DNA of 64,000 bases from Phycisphaerales bacterium (GTDB lineage Bacteria; Planctomycetota; Phycisphaerae; UBA1845). Positions within the stretch are counted from its first letter, which is position 1. Each line of letters opens with the position of its first letter. The translations under genes and the position numbers were made by a program. Below are positions 36,613-45,632 of this stretch, in pieces. The stretch covers positions 1-64,000 of the forward strand of contig JACKHH010000017.1 of the NCBI GenBank assembly GCA_020639095.1, read 5' to 3'. The notes under the pieces are model-generated. The model was given only the letters and a program-made list of their open reading frames with translations, searched no databases and was not told where the DNA came from.

Positions 36613-36707
36613 CGGAATCAGAACCCCAGGCGCCAAGCCTGGGGCTTTCATGCGACGTAGCGTCGTCGCGCTTTCGCCCCCCGCTTGGCGCGGGGGGTTC
36701 CGATTGG
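36613..36707. repeat. Pair of GCCAA-loop hairpins in opposite orientation
   Basis: A forward copy (36624-36644, stem CCCCAGGC/GCCTGGGG, loop GCCAA, preceded by AATCAGAA) and an inverted copy (36677-36697, stem CCCCCCGC/GCGGGGGG, loop TTGGC, followed by TTCCGATT). Between them is a GCGACG/CGTCGC hairpin at 36652-36669. The stems differ while loop and flank are kept. Confidence 0.85.
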
Positions 36708-36782
36708 TTTTCGAGCACCGGCAAGGAATTGGCTGGTGTTGGTTGTACCGTCCCGAGTAACCACGGAGGGTCGTCAACAGGG

Positions 36783-38615
36783 ATGGGTGCTCACGCATCA
36801 CATCACAACCATAGGAAGGCCGGCCCGGATGGCCGACGGGGTGCGTTCCCGGTGCGCGCCCTGCGTTGGGTATTTCGCAAGGCGGTCGGATTTGTGCGCG
36901 GGTGGTGGTTCTCGGTGTTGTGCGTTGTACTCACCTGGGGATTGCTCGTGCTCAGTTTCGCGCCGTTCAACGCGTGGCCCGTGGCGTACATTGCGCTGGT
37001 GCCGTGGCTCGTCGTCGTCGGCAGGGCGGAGTCGGCGCGACGCGTGTACGTGCTCAGCTACCTGATGGGGGCTGCGTTTTTCTGCACGAGCATCTATTGG
37101 CTGTTTCTGGTGACCGGCCTCGGCGCGGGCGTGCTGTTCTCCGTGTTCGCGGTGCACTTTCCGATCATCGCATGTCCCGTGCGGCACCTGGTGCGGCGGC
37201 GACATTGGCCGCTCGCGTTCACCTTTCCATTCATCTGGGTGGGCAGCGAAGCCGTGCGTTCCATGTTCCTCTTGGAATTTCCCTGGAACCTGCTCGGCCA
37301 CAGCCAGCACGGGTTGCTCACGATGATCCAGGTGAGTGATCTGGTCGGAGCGTACGGCGTGAGTTTCGTCGTGGCGACGGTGAACGGCGCGATCGCCGAC
37401 CTGGTCATCAGCCGGTGGTTCAAACCGATTGCTCCCGACACGCCGGCGGCGAAGCGCGCGTGGCGACCCAGCATGGTTTTCGCGTCCGTCGTGGTGCTTG
37501 CGACGATTGTTTACGGCGTCGTGCAATTGCGCCGCGGCAGTACAACGATGCACGACGGGCCGAAAGTCGCCGTGCTTCAGGGCAACTATCCGAACTACGT
37601 GGACATGTCCGCGCATCCCGGGAGTGCGTCGCCGCGGCAGCGTGCTCGGCGGTATTTTGACCTGCTCGACGAGGCGGAGGCGGAAGGGCCCGATCTGTTC
37701 CTGCTGCCGGAAACGCCCTGGTACATGTACCTCAATCACGAGTATCTCGGCTCGGTGGAACCGGATGAGTCGGCGCTCGCGGAGTGGTCGCACGCCTGCT
37801 ACGACGCGTTTCGCGAGCGGGCGACAACGTACGGCGCGTATGTCGTGACCGGCAGCGCTTCGGTTGAACCGACCCCGCTCGATCTCCGTACAAACGAGCG
37901 CCGCTACAACTCCGCGTTCGTCTTTCCCCCGGATGGCGCGCAGGCGCAGCGCTACGACAAGATTCACATGGTGATGATTGGCGAGTACGTACCGTTTCGC
38001 TACGGCCCGTTGCGTTTCATCTACCTTTGGATCAATCGCATTGGGCCGTTCTATTCCGAGGAGTACGAGTACTCGCTGAGCCCGGGTTCGGAGTTTCGCA
38101 CGTTCGAAATGACGACGCCGGATGGCAAGAAGTATGGCTTTGCGACGCCGATCTGTTACGAAAACGTGATGCCCTACGTCTCACGCACGTTCGTCATCGA
38201 CAAGGATGGCAAGAAGCGCTGCGACTTCCTGCTCAACATGAGCAACGACGGGTGGTTCCTGCACACGTCCGAGTTGCCGCAGCACCTTGCCGCCACCGTG
38301 TTCCGCGCGGTGGAAAACCGCGTGGGCATCGCACGGGCAGTGAACACCGGGATCAGTTGCTTTGTCGATCCCGACGGGCGCGTGCACGATCTCGTAGAGG
38401 TCAACGGGCGCACAGTCGGTCCGAACATCGACGGGTTCCGCGTGTCGCGCGTGAAGGTGGATGATAGACGCAGCCTGTACTCGCGGTGGGGCGATTGGTT
38501 CGCGCTGGCCTGTGCGGTGCTGTGGGGGTTGTTCTACCTGGATTACGTCGTCGCGCGTTCACTGGCGCAGCGTCGCAGAAGGGAGAGTGCCGCGTGCAGC
38601 GCGCGACACACATAA
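36783..38615 (+). CDS. lnt: Apolipoprotein N-acyltransferase
   Basis: Transfers the third acyl chain to the N-terminal Cys of lipoproteins in the inner membrane. The 610-residue protein has a multi-helix N-terminal membrane part, then a nitrilase-like domain with the catalytic triad Glu310 (LLPETPW), Lys393 (DKIHMV) and Cys458 (PICYEN), and a final C-terminal helix. It is longer than the roughly 510-residue E. coli enzyme. ATG at 36783 with GGAGGG upstream is preferred over a TTG 54 bases earlier. Lnt implies diderm lipoprotein maturation, which fits the many lipoproteins here. Confidence 0.93.
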   Translation: MGAHASHHNHRKAGPDGRRGAFPVRALRWVFRKAVGFVRGWWFSVLCVVLTWGLLVLSFAPFNAWPVAYIALVPWLVVVGRAESARRVYVLSYLMGAAFFCTSIYWLFLVTGLGAGVLFSVFAVHFPIIACPVRHLVRRRHWPLAFTFPFIWVGSEAVRSMFLLEFPWNLLGHSQHGLLTMIQVSDLVGAYGVSFVVATVNGAIADLVISRWFKPIAPDTPAAKRAWRPSMVFASVVVLATIVYGVVQLRRGSTTMHDGPKVAVLQGNYPNYVDMSAHPGSASPRQRARRYFDLLDEAEAEGPDLFLLPETPWYMYLNHEYLGSVEPDESALAEWSHACYDAFRERATTYGAYVVTGSASVEPTPLDLRTNERRYNSAFVFPPDGAQAQRYDKIHMVMIGEYVPFRYGPLRFIYLWINRIGPFYSEEYEYSLSPGSEFRTFEMTTPDGKKYGFATPICYENVMPYVSRTFVIDKDGKKRCDFLLNMSNDGWFLHTSELPQHLAATVFRAVENRVGIARAVNTGISCFVDPDGRVHDLVEVNGRTVGPNIDGFRVSRVKVDDRRSLYSRWGDWFALACAVLWGLFYLDYVVARSLAQRRRRESAACSARHT

Positions 38616-39655
38616 GACAGCTGAGCGTTTGCACTGTTGCACTTGGGCTCGGCGGACTGGTTGGGTGCGTTGAACCGGGAACGGGGATGCAGATTGCACC
38701 CGCGAAGGCCGGCGCACCGATTGAGCAGCGCGCAGTGGATTGCCTGACGCGCGGGATTCGCTACGAGTACCTGCCGGAAGTGCGGTCGCATGCGATCGAA
38801 GCGTTACAGGTGCATGGCGGCAAGCAGGCGCTGCCCTGGTTGCGGAACGCGCTCAACGACGAATCACCGGGCGTGCGTTTCGCCGCAGAAATGGCACTTG
38901 GAACGCGACGTGACGACGTTTCCAAGCCCGCGATGCAGAAACTGCTGCAAACCGGAACTTCGAGTGATCGCATCGGCGCCATCTTCGCATTGCACCGGCT
39001 GGGGGATACGACGCACACCGGCGAACTCGCGCGTTACCTGCTTGAGGATCACGACGTCACCGCGCGGGGCAACGCTGCGCTGGTGCTCGGCAGGCTTGGC
39101 GGGGAGGGTTCGCTGCGCATGCTCGCGCTGGCGCTGGGTGATTCCAATCCGGCGATTCGCGTGAACGTGCTCGAAGCCATGGCGCTACAAGGTAGCGACT
39201 ACGCGATCGACGTGCTGCGGAACAACGCGTACGGCGGTATCGGTGCGGAGGAGGTTTTTGCGATCAACACGCTGGGCATGCTGCGCGATCGCAAGTTCGC
39301 GGAACTCTTCCGCCAGCGGCTCGAGTCCGCGTTGCACCCGGAGTCGAAGCTGGCGGCTGCCCGTTCGCTCGGTCTGCTGGGTGATCGCCGCGGTTACGAT
39401 TTCGCGGTCGAGTCGCTGAGTTATCGCACCACCGAGAGCATCGAGCAGGACTCAGCCGCCAATCGCACGCGACGGGTACACGAAATGGCTGCACAGGCGC
39501 TAGGTGCGATCGGTGATCGCAACGCGCTGCCGCAGCTTGAAGGCATGATGAACCACGCCGACGACCCGCGCACGCAAATCGCCGCAGCCAAGGCGATTCT
39601 GGACATCCTGCGGCGCAGTCCGGGGTCGCCGCGTCCCCGCGGAGGTCAGCGATGA
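38594..39655 (+). CDS. HEAT-repeat lipoprotein
   Basis: 353 residues. A lipobox (GGLVGC) follows a hydrophobic N-terminus. The rest consists of about eight HEAT-like helical repeats, for example LPWLRNALNDESPGVRFAAE and the matching segments beginning TGELARYLLEDHDVTARGNA. Such arrays usually bind proteins. The GTG at 38594 has GGGAG at eight bases and overlaps the lnt end by 22 bases; its stop overlaps the mreD start (ATGA). Its position between lnt and the elongasome genes suggests an envelope scaffold role, which is inference. Confidence 0.82.
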   Translation: MQRATHIRQLSVCTVALGLGGLVGCVEPGTGMQIAPAKAGAPIEQRAVDCLTRGIRYEYLPEVRSHAIEALQVHGGKQALPWLRNALNDESPGVRFAAEMALGTRRDDVSKPAMQKLLQTGTSSDRIGAIFALHRLGDTTHTGELARYLLEDHDVTARGNAALVLGRLGGEGSLRMLALALGDSNPAIRVNVLEAMALQGSDYAIDVLRNNAYGGIGAEEVFAINTLGMLRDRKFAELFRQRLESALHPESKLAAARSLGLLGDRRGYDFAVESLSYRTTESIEQDSAANRTRRVHEMAAQALGAIGDRNALPQLEGMMNHADDPRTQIAAAKAILDILRRSPGSPRPRGGQR

Positions 39656-40173
39656 AGTGGCCCACGTTTGTTGTTTTCGCAATCATCTGCGTCGTGCTGC
39701 AAACGACGGTGGCGCCGCACCTTGCGGTGGGGCGGGTCCGGCCTGACTGGTTGCTCGTGCTGGCTGCGTTCTTCGCGATGCACGTGCGCGGGCTCGATGT
39801 GATTCTCGCGGGCTGCATTCTGGGTTTGATCGCGGATCTTGAGACGATCGAAGGTTTCGGCCTGCTCGCCATCGCATACGCCGCCGCGACGGGTCTGGTG
39901 TATGCCGTGCGGGCGCATGTGTTCCGTTCGCATCCGCTGGCGCACCTGGCGGTAACATTTGTGGCAGGTCTGGTCGTGCAGTTCATCATGTTGTTGCACA
40001 CGATGATTTTCACCGGGGTGGGCGGCGGCACGTACGGCGCGCAGATTTTCGGCGGGATCATGATCGCATTGTACACCGCGCTGTGGGCACCGCCGATCCA
40101 CGCAGCGCTGTTGTGGTTGTCCCCGCACGTGGGCATCGACGTGCCGCGCTATACCCAGGTGCGGTTTGGTTAG
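39652..40173 (+). CDS. mreD: Rod shape-determining protein MreD
   Basis: Small integral membrane protein of the elongation complex. The 173-residue chain has about five helices and the family features RPDWLLVLAAFFAM and ILGLIADLETIEGFGLLAIAYA. Its start overlaps the stop of the HEAT-repeat gene and it is followed by mrdA after 31 bases. mreB and mreC, which normally precede mreD, are not in this window. Confidence 0.88.
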   Translation: MKWPTFVVFAIICVVLQTTVAPHLAVGRVRPDWLLVLAAFFAMHVRGLDVILAGCILGLIADLETIEGFGLLAIAYAAATGLVYAVRAHVFRSHPLAHLAVTFVAGLVVQFIMLLHTMIFTGVGGGTYGAQIFGGIMIALYTALWAPPIHAALLWLSPHVGIDVPRYTQVRFG

Positions 40174-40204
40174 GTGTGGGCGGGGAAGTTAGGCCTGAGT
40201 CGTC

Positions 40205-42421
40205 ATGTTTGAGACGCGTTTGAAAATCCTGCTGGTGTTCCTGCTCTTCGCAGCCGGGATCATCGTTGCGCGCCTCTTCGACATGCAGGTGCTGCACGCG
40301 GAAACCTATCGCCAGCAGGCTGAGGAGGCGCTCGTACTGCCCGCGAAGGTGTTACCGGCTGTTCGCGGGCGCATTCTCGATCGCACCGGCAGCGAGTTGG
40401 TCAGCGACGAGCCGTCGTGGGAAGTGCGCGTACACTACGACGTGCTTTCGATGAACACCAGCGGCGTGCGCAACTGGTGTCGCAAGAGTCCCGCCTGGTC
40501 CGCCGGTTTGAACGAAGCGAGCGATGACGAACGCGAAGCATGGTTCCGATCGGAAACCGAGGCCATGTGGCACGCGCTCGGCGCGTTCGGAATCATGTCT
40601 GAAGGCGAGCTGCGCGCCGAGGCGGAAGACATCTGCGAGCGCGTCACGAAGATCCACGCGCAGGTTTCCAAGCGCCGCGGGTTCGATTCGCCGGTGCGCG
40701 AAGAACGCATGTCCCACGCGGTGATCGACGGGCTGAACGATCAGCAGCAAATTGCCGCCCGTTCGCTCGCGTCCAATTGGCCTTGGGTGGTCGTTGAGGA
40801 CGCGACGCATCGCGTGTACCACGCGGGCCCGGCATTCGGACACCTGCTCGGACGCTTGGGACCGGTGTCATCGACGGTGATTGACGAAGATCCGTATGCG
40901 GACAACCCGTTGCGTTCGTACATGGGCAACGAGCAGTTGGGCGTGAGCGGTATTGAGAAGGTCGCGGAGGACCTGCTGCGCGGCACGCGCGGCCGTTACC
41001 GCGAGAATCGCGACGGTGTCGTGCTTGAGGACGTGGCTGCGAAGCCCGGGGACGACGTTCGCCTGACCATTCGCCGCGACTTGCAGGACGAACTCTACAA
41101 GCTGTTCGGCGAGCACATCGCCAAGCTACCATTCTCGACCGGTGGTGCGGTTGTCGTGCTCGATGTTAAAACGCGCGACTGCCTCGCGCTGGTCTCATAT
41201 CCCGGATACGATCCCAGCACGTATCGCGAACGCTACGATGATTTGCGCAGCGATACGCGCCACCAGCCGTTGCGCTTCCGGGCCGTCGCGAATCGCTATG
41301 TTCCGGGGTCGATCGTTAAACCGCTGGTGTGCCTCGCGGGCTTGATCACCGGCGAAATCAACCTCGACACACACTTTGATTGTCAGGGAGCGCTCTTCCC
41401 TGAGCATTCCGATCGCTGGCGCTGCTGGCCGAACCAGTCTGGCGCGCGCATGCACCACGGGTCGCTCGACGTGACCGGTGGCATCAAGCATTCGTGCAAC
41501 ATCTTCATGTACCACACGGCACAATTGGTGGGGGTGGAACGCCTTACGAACTATTTCGAGATGGCGGGTCTGGGTGAGCCAACGGGGACGGGGTTGATTG
41601 AGGAAAGCCCCGGGATCAATCCCACACCGTTATACCTTGAAGAGTATTCCGACGGTGCCGTGACCGCGGGACGTGCGCGACTCTACGGTATCGGGCAGGG
41701 CGAGGTCAGCGTTACACCGATCCAAGCCGCGAACCTTATGGCTGTGTACGCGTCCGGCGAGAAGCGCTACGTGAATCTCGTCGAGGAGATGCGGCACGAA
41801 GCGGATTGGCCGCTGCCCGGGACGCCGCCAATGTGGGCTGCCATCCGTCGCGGTCTGTATGGCGTGGTCAATGACAACGACGGTACGGCGCATCGCACCG
41901 CGTACATCGACCCGTCGTGCGGATACGCCCTGTGCGGGAAAACCGGTAGTGCGGAAGTGTCCCGGTCCTGGAACGTGAGCTACCGCATTCCCTATGTCGA
42001 TGACCAGGATCACGAGCACGTCGCCATCATCCGCGCCACTTCGCGCAACGAAGCGCACGAGGTGTTCGTACACAAGTATCCGGGCTGTGCGTTTGCTCCG
42101 GGCGATGTGAAAGTGGCCGAGCAGTGGCCGGACCGCCTGCCGGAGCATCGGCGCAAGCATTCGCACGCGTGGTTCGCGGGGTATCTCGCGCCGGTCGACG
42201 GCGCGGGAAACCTGCGCAGCGATCGCACCCCGCCGATCGCGTTCGCGCTGCTCGTCGAGTTCGGCGGCAGCGGCGGGCGCGTGGCGGCACCGATCGGTCG
42301 CGAGGTCGCGCGCAAGCTCATCGAGGTGCTGGGCCCCGATCTCGATGCCGATGCACCGCCATATGATCCGCAGAAAGCAAGCGACGGTGTCGCGCGGGCG
42401 GACGGGGAGCGAACGCCATGA
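40205..42421 (+). CDS. mrdA: Penicillin-binding protein 2 (class B transpeptidase)
   Basis: Peptidoglycan transpeptidase of the elongation machinery. One N-terminal membrane helix is followed by the dimerisation module (VRGRILDRTGSELVSDEPS) and a transpeptidase domain with the three active-site motifs: SIVK (Ser369), SCN (Ser430) and KTG (Lys579). At 738 residues it is longer than E. coli PBP2 (about 630), with an expanded N-terminal region (about 75-190) and an insertion after KTG. The last four bases overlap rodA, so the PBP and its SEDS partner are coupled. Confidence 0.94.
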   Translation: MFETRLKILLVFLLFAAGIIVARLFDMQVLHAETYRQQAEEALVLPAKVLPAVRGRILDRTGSELVSDEPSWEVRVHYDVLSMNTSGVRNWCRKSPAWSAGLNEASDDEREAWFRSETEAMWHALGAFGIMSEGELRAEAEDICERVTKIHAQVSKRRGFDSPVREERMSHAVIDGLNDQQQIAARSLASNWPWVVVEDATHRVYHAGPAFGHLLGRLGPVSSTVIDEDPYADNPLRSYMGNEQLGVSGIEKVAEDLLRGTRGRYRENRDGVVLEDVAAKPGDDVRLTIRRDLQDELYKLFGEHIAKLPFSTGGAVVVLDVKTRDCLALVSYPGYDPSTYRERYDDLRSDTRHQPLRFRAVANRYVPGSIVKPLVCLAGLITGEINLDTHFDCQGALFPEHSDRWRCWPNQSGARMHHGSLDVTGGIKHSCNIFMYHTAQLVGVERLTNYFEMAGLGEPTGTGLIEESPGINPTPLYLEEYSDGAVTAGRARLYGIGQGEVSVTPIQAANLMAVYASGEKRYVNLVEEMRHEADWPLPGTPPMWAAIRRGLYGVVNDNDGTAHRTAYIDPSCGYALCGKTGSAEVSRSWNVSYRIPYVDDQDHEHVAIIRATSRNEAHEVFVHKYPGCAFAPGDVKVAEQWPDRLPEHRRKHSHAWFAGYLAPVDGAGNLRSDRTPPIAFALLVEFGGSGGRVAAPIGREVARKLIEVLGPDLDADAPPYDPQKASDGVARADGERTP

Positions 42422-43686
42422 AGCGGCGATTCTTCATCCTCACGCAGCCCGGCGTCGCGATCATGGCCGCGGTGATGGTGCTGCTGCTCATCGGGATCGC
42501 GTCGATCCTCGCGTCTAAGTCGGTGCAGATCGGCCCGGGCATCTCCGCGTCGAGCGAAGAGTTCGCGGTGAAGCAGGGCGTCATCGCGTGTGCCGGCGTG
42601 GTGATGTCGCTCATTGTGATGCGCATTGGGTATCTCCGGATCGCGCAGCATTCGTATCTGATCTTCGCCGGATGCTTGGTGCTGCTCTTGCCGATGGTGT
42701 TGGCGAAGACGTTCCACATCACGTTCGGTGGTCTGGTGCCCGAGTCGCGCGGTGCGTACCGCTGGATTCAGCTTCCCGGGTTCCAGCTTCAGCCGTCAGA
42801 ATTGATGAAGGTGGGGTACATCCTCGCGCTCGCGTGGTACCTGCGCTTCCGTGCGAACTATCGCCGCTTCAGCGGACTGCTGCTGCCATTCTTGGTTTCG
42901 CTTGTGCCCATGGTGCTGATCCTGCGCCAACCGGATCTGGGCACGGTGCTGCTGTTCTTCCCGATCCTCTTCGGCATGCTCTTCGTCGCGGGCGCTCAGC
43001 CCAAGCACCTGCTCGCGATCATTGCGTTGGGCGTCGCATCGGCTCCGCTGCTCTGGTTGAAGATGCACGATTACCAGAAGAGTCGCGTCGTCGCGGTGGC
43101 GCTGCAATCGGAATCGCTGCGCAAACGCATTGCAGCCGATCCCGAGAAATACGCCTTCACCGGGTTCGACAAGCGCGACGTGATGGAGTGGGAGGTGTCG
43201 AGCGGGATGCAGCTCGTCAACTCGAAGGCTGCGCTGGGGAGCGGCGGCATGTTCGGCCAGGGGTGGGGCAAAGGGACCTACGTCGAGCAGCACTTCCTGC
43301 CCGACCGGCACAACGATTTCGTCTTTGCGATTGTCGGGCACGAGTGGGGCTTCTTCGGGTGCATGGTCGTGCTCGCGTGCTTCGCGGTGATCATCGTCGC
43401 GGGCATGGAGATCGCGGTGGAGACGTCGGAACCGCTGGGCCGGTTGATGGCGCTCGGCGTCGTGTGTTTGATCGCGGCGCAGACGCTGATCAACCTGGGC
43501 ATGACCGTCGGCCTGATGCCGATCACCGGGATGACGCTGCCGTTCGTGAGCTATGGCGGCAGCAGCCTGCTGACGAACTTCCTCGCGATCTCGCTGCTGA
43601 TCAGCGTTTCGCAATATCGGCCCTTCATGCTCGCGAAGAAGCCGTTCGAGTGGCAGCGCCTCGAAGCCGAGGGGCAAGTCGGTTAG
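42418..43686 (+). CDS. rodA: SEDS peptidoglycan polymerase RodA
   Basis: Multi-pass glycosyltransferase polymerising lipid II during cell elongation. The 422-residue protein has about ten helices, the conserved loops ESRGAYRWIQLPGFQLQPSE and LPDRHNDFVFAIVGHEWGF, and the C-terminal TGMTLPFVSYGGSSLL. Its position directly after mrdA supports RodA rather than FtsW. The insertion around residues 220-265 carries the usual large extracellular loop. Confidence 0.95.
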   Translation: MKRRFFILTQPGVAIMAAVMVLLLIGIASILASKSVQIGPGISASSEEFAVKQGVIACAGVVMSLIVMRIGYLRIAQHSYLIFAGCLVLLLPMVLAKTFHITFGGLVPESRGAYRWIQLPGFQLQPSELMKVGYILALAWYLRFRANYRRFSGLLLPFLVSLVPMVLILRQPDLGTVLLFFPILFGMLFVAGAQPKHLLAIIALGVASAPLLWLKMHDYQKSRVVAVALQSESLRKRIAADPEKYAFTGFDKRDVMEWEVSSGMQLVNSKAALGSGGMFGQGWGKGTYVEQHFLPDRHNDFVFAIVGHEWGFFGCMVVLACFAVIIVAGMEIAVETSEPLGRLMALGVVCLIAAQTLINLGMTVGLMPITGMTLPFVSYGGSSLLTNFLAISLLISVSQYRPFMLAKKPFEWQRLEAEGQVG

Positions 43687-43724
43687 CACCCAGTTCCGCT
43701 AAAGCTCAGTTCGGTTAAAGCGCC

Positions 43725-43748
43725 GGTGACTGCCTGTCACCCCTACGA
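43725..43748. repeat. Hairpin with CCCTACGA tail after rodA
   Basis: GGTGAC/GTCACC stem (43725-43730, 43736-43741) with loop TGCCT, overlapping a CCCTACGA octamer at 43741-43748. The same octamer ends the arms at 30242-30249 and 31258-31265. It could mark the 3' end of the elongation cluster. Confidence 0.55.
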
Positions 43749-43856
43749 TTTCCTGTCACTTTGGCAGCGCTCAGCCCGTTCGGGTCACGGTTTCTCAATT
43801 CTCGCAAGTCTTTGATTTTCAGCGATTTACGTGCGTTGTCGCCGTCGCCTGCAAGT

Positions 43857-43874
43857 TTGGCACAGCCCGTGCAC
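43857..43874 (+). promoter_or_regulatory. Sigma-54-type (-24/-12) promoter for the first hsp20
   Basis: TTGGCAC followed by GTGCA gives GG (43859-43860) and GC (43871-43872) exactly ten bases apart, as in the sigma-54 core TGGCAC-N5-TTGC; only one core base differs from consensus. It lies about 90 bases before the hsp20 start. No activator site was recognised upstream. Confidence 0.6.
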
Positions 43875-43964
43875 TAACGGTTTTCCGGCAGGACGCCGGA
43901 GACTCGCCTGCGGATACGGCGGGGCGGTGGCTGCGGAAAGAAACGATTCAAAGGGAGGTGCATG

Positions 43965-44405
43965 ATGTTGTCTACGCGTTGGAGTCGTTGGGATCCGGTC
44001 AGTGGTTTTCGCAATGAGGTCGATCGACTGTTCACGGGCTTCCTGGCTGACCCGGCGGAGGCTTTCGCCCGCAATGGTGGTTATCCCGCGCTCAATGTCT
44101 GGGAGGACGCCGAGAGCGTACACATCGAAGCCGAGGTGCCCGGTCTCAAGATGAGTGATCTGGAAGTGGTCGTCGATGACAACGACCTGACGATTCGCGG
44201 CAAACGCGTCGCCGCCGGCGACAAGAACGTCAGCTTCCACCGTCAGGAACGCGGCGTCGGTGCGTTCACGCGTACGGTGCGTCTGCCCATCGCGATCGAT
44301 GCCGACCATGTCGACGCGAAACTGACGCACGGCGTGCTGTCGATCAAGCTAGCCAAAGCGCCGGAAGCGCGTCCGCGACGCATCGAAGTGAAAGCCGCGG
44401 ACTAA
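43965..44405 (+). CDS. Small heat shock protein, Hsp20 family (1)
   Basis: 146-residue ATP-independent chaperone. The alpha-crystallin domain runs from about residue 40 to 140, with PALNVWEDAESVHIEAEVPG and the closing GVLSIKLAK (the A-x-x-x-n-G-v-L pattern). The second ATG at 43965 is chosen because GGAGG is six bases before it; the first ATG is too close. It is first of three hsp20 genes in a row and has its own candidate sigma-54 promoter. Confidence 0.95.
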   Translation: MLSTRWSRWDPVSGFRNEVDRLFTGFLADPAEAFARNGGYPALNVWEDAESVHIEAEVPGLKMSDLEVVVDDNDLTIRGKRVAAGDKNVSFHRQERGVGAFTRTVRLPIAIDADHVDAKLTHGVLSIKLAKAPEARPRRIEVKAAD

Positions 44406-44502
44406 CGAAAGTGCGAAAGTGCGAAATTGAGAAGGCGAGAAAGTGAGAATGTTCGCGCGTCTCGATGAGAGTCACGCGCTTCGAATACAAGGAGAATTTA
44501 CC

Positions 44503-44904
44503 ATGAGTACGCAAACTGCAATTGACAAGACGACTGCCACGAACGAGGTACGTGCCGAGCGCACGCGGAACTGCGCGACGTATCAGCCGGCGGTGGACAT
44601 CATTGAATCGCCGGACGAACTGACGCTTTTCGCGGACATGCCGGGCCTGCGTCCGGAGGACGTGGACATTCACTTTGAGAACGGCATGCTGACGATCCAC
44701 GGGACGGTCGCCGAGCGCCAGCCGCAGCAGACGCGTTTCCTGCGTCGCGAGTACGGCGTGGGCGATTTCGAACGCAGCTTCCGTATCGGCGAGACGATCG
44801 ACGCGGAGAAGATCTCGGCTGAGTACGTTGACGGCGTGTTGAAATTGCACCTGCCGAAGGTGGCAGCCGCTCGCCCGCGCAAGATCGAAGTGAAGGGTTC
44901 GTAA
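44503..44904 (+). CDS. Small heat shock protein, Hsp20 family (2)
   Basis: 133 residues, beginning MSTQTAIDKTTAT. The alpha-crystallin domain includes PAVDIIESPDELTLFADMPG and ends GVLKLHLPK followed by RPRKIEV. AAGGAGA lies well placed before the ATG. It is 97 bases after the first hsp20; no separate promoter was recognised, so co-transcription is likely. The short N-terminal arm suggests a different oligomer from the flanking paralogues. Confidence 0.95.
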   Translation: MSTQTAIDKTTATNEVRAERTRNCATYQPAVDIIESPDELTLFADMPGLRPEDVDIHFENGMLTIHGTVAERQPQQTRFLRREYGVGDFERSFRIGETIDAEKISAEYVDGVLKLHLPKVAAARPRKIEVKGS

Positions 44905-45036
44905 CGAGCATTGAGTGGATTGAACGGTGGCGTCGTGTCGCGGATGACGCGACGCGGCAGACTGTACTGCCGACGGTGTCACGACGCGACGCGCGCACCT
45001 GATTTCGCGGACCAATCCGTGAGGAGGTGAGTGATC

Positions 45037-45522
45037 ATGAATCTGATACCGTGGAAACGAAAGGAAGCGGAAACGTCGCTGGCACATCAGCCGAGAACAC
45101 TGAGTACGCTGCGAAACGAGTTCGATCAGTTGTTTGATCGCTTCTTCGGCGATCTCACCGGCGAAATGCCCGAGATGTTCGGCGCACGCGGCGCCTGGCT
45201 GCCCGCGTTCGAAGTCAGCGAGACCGACAGCGAGATTCTCGTACGGGCGGAATTGCCCGGCGTGAATGCGAAGGATGTCGAGGTCACCGTGTCCGGAAAC
45301 GTGCTGACGGTTTCGGGTGAGAAGCACGAAGAGTCGGAGCATCGCGAGGGCGTAACATACCGCAGCGAGCGACGCTTCGGAAGGTTTCAGCGAAGTATCG
45401 AGTTGCCGTCGGCCGTTGATTCCGACAAGGTATCGGCTGAGAATGCCAACGGCGTGTTGACGATCCGCCTGCCGCGAACCGAAGCGAGCAAGCCGAAACG
45501 CATCAAGGTCAACACGAACTAG
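45037..45522 (+). CDS. Small heat shock protein, Hsp20 family (3)
   Basis: 161 residues. It has an N-terminal arm with FDQLFDRFFGDL, an alpha-crystallin domain (PAFEVSETDSEILVRAELPG onward) and the terminal GVLTIRLPR. GAGGAGG supports the ATG at 45037. The 132-base leader contains imperfect hairpins, including GGCAG/CTGCC near 44960, that could shield the ribosome site as a thermosensor; this is speculative. Last of the hsp20 set. Confidence 0.95.
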   Translation: MNLIPWKRKEAETSLAHQPRTLSTLRNEFDQLFDRFFGDLTGEMPEMFGARGAWLPAFEVSETDSEILVRAELPGVNAKDVEVTVSGNVLTVSGEKHEESEHREGVTYRSERRFGRFQRSIELPSAVDSDKVSAENANGVLTIRLPRTEASKPKRIKVNTN

Positions 45523-45555
45523 CCGAAGTGTTGTGGCGCAACCAGCGCAGACAAG

Positions 45556-45588
45556 CGGCGCTCAGGAGGTGAAACCACCTGAGCGCCG
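45556..45588 (+). terminator. Hairpin after the hsp20 cluster, possible weak terminator
   Basis: An 11-bp stem CGGCGCTCAGG/CCTGAGCGCCG continues past an A-A mismatch into a 3-bp GGT/ACC stem with a GAA loop. The following TTCAGGTTTAAT is only partly U-rich, so termination would be weak. Confidence 0.5.
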
Positions 45589-45632
45589 TTCAGGTTTAAT
45601 GGCGGTCGCGATCCGCTAAGGAGACGAGCGGT

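Noticed and set aside
44905..45036. RNA thermometer ahead of the third hsp20
   Set aside because: Only imperfect hairpins are visible and none clearly covers the ribosome site, so it is mentioned but not called.
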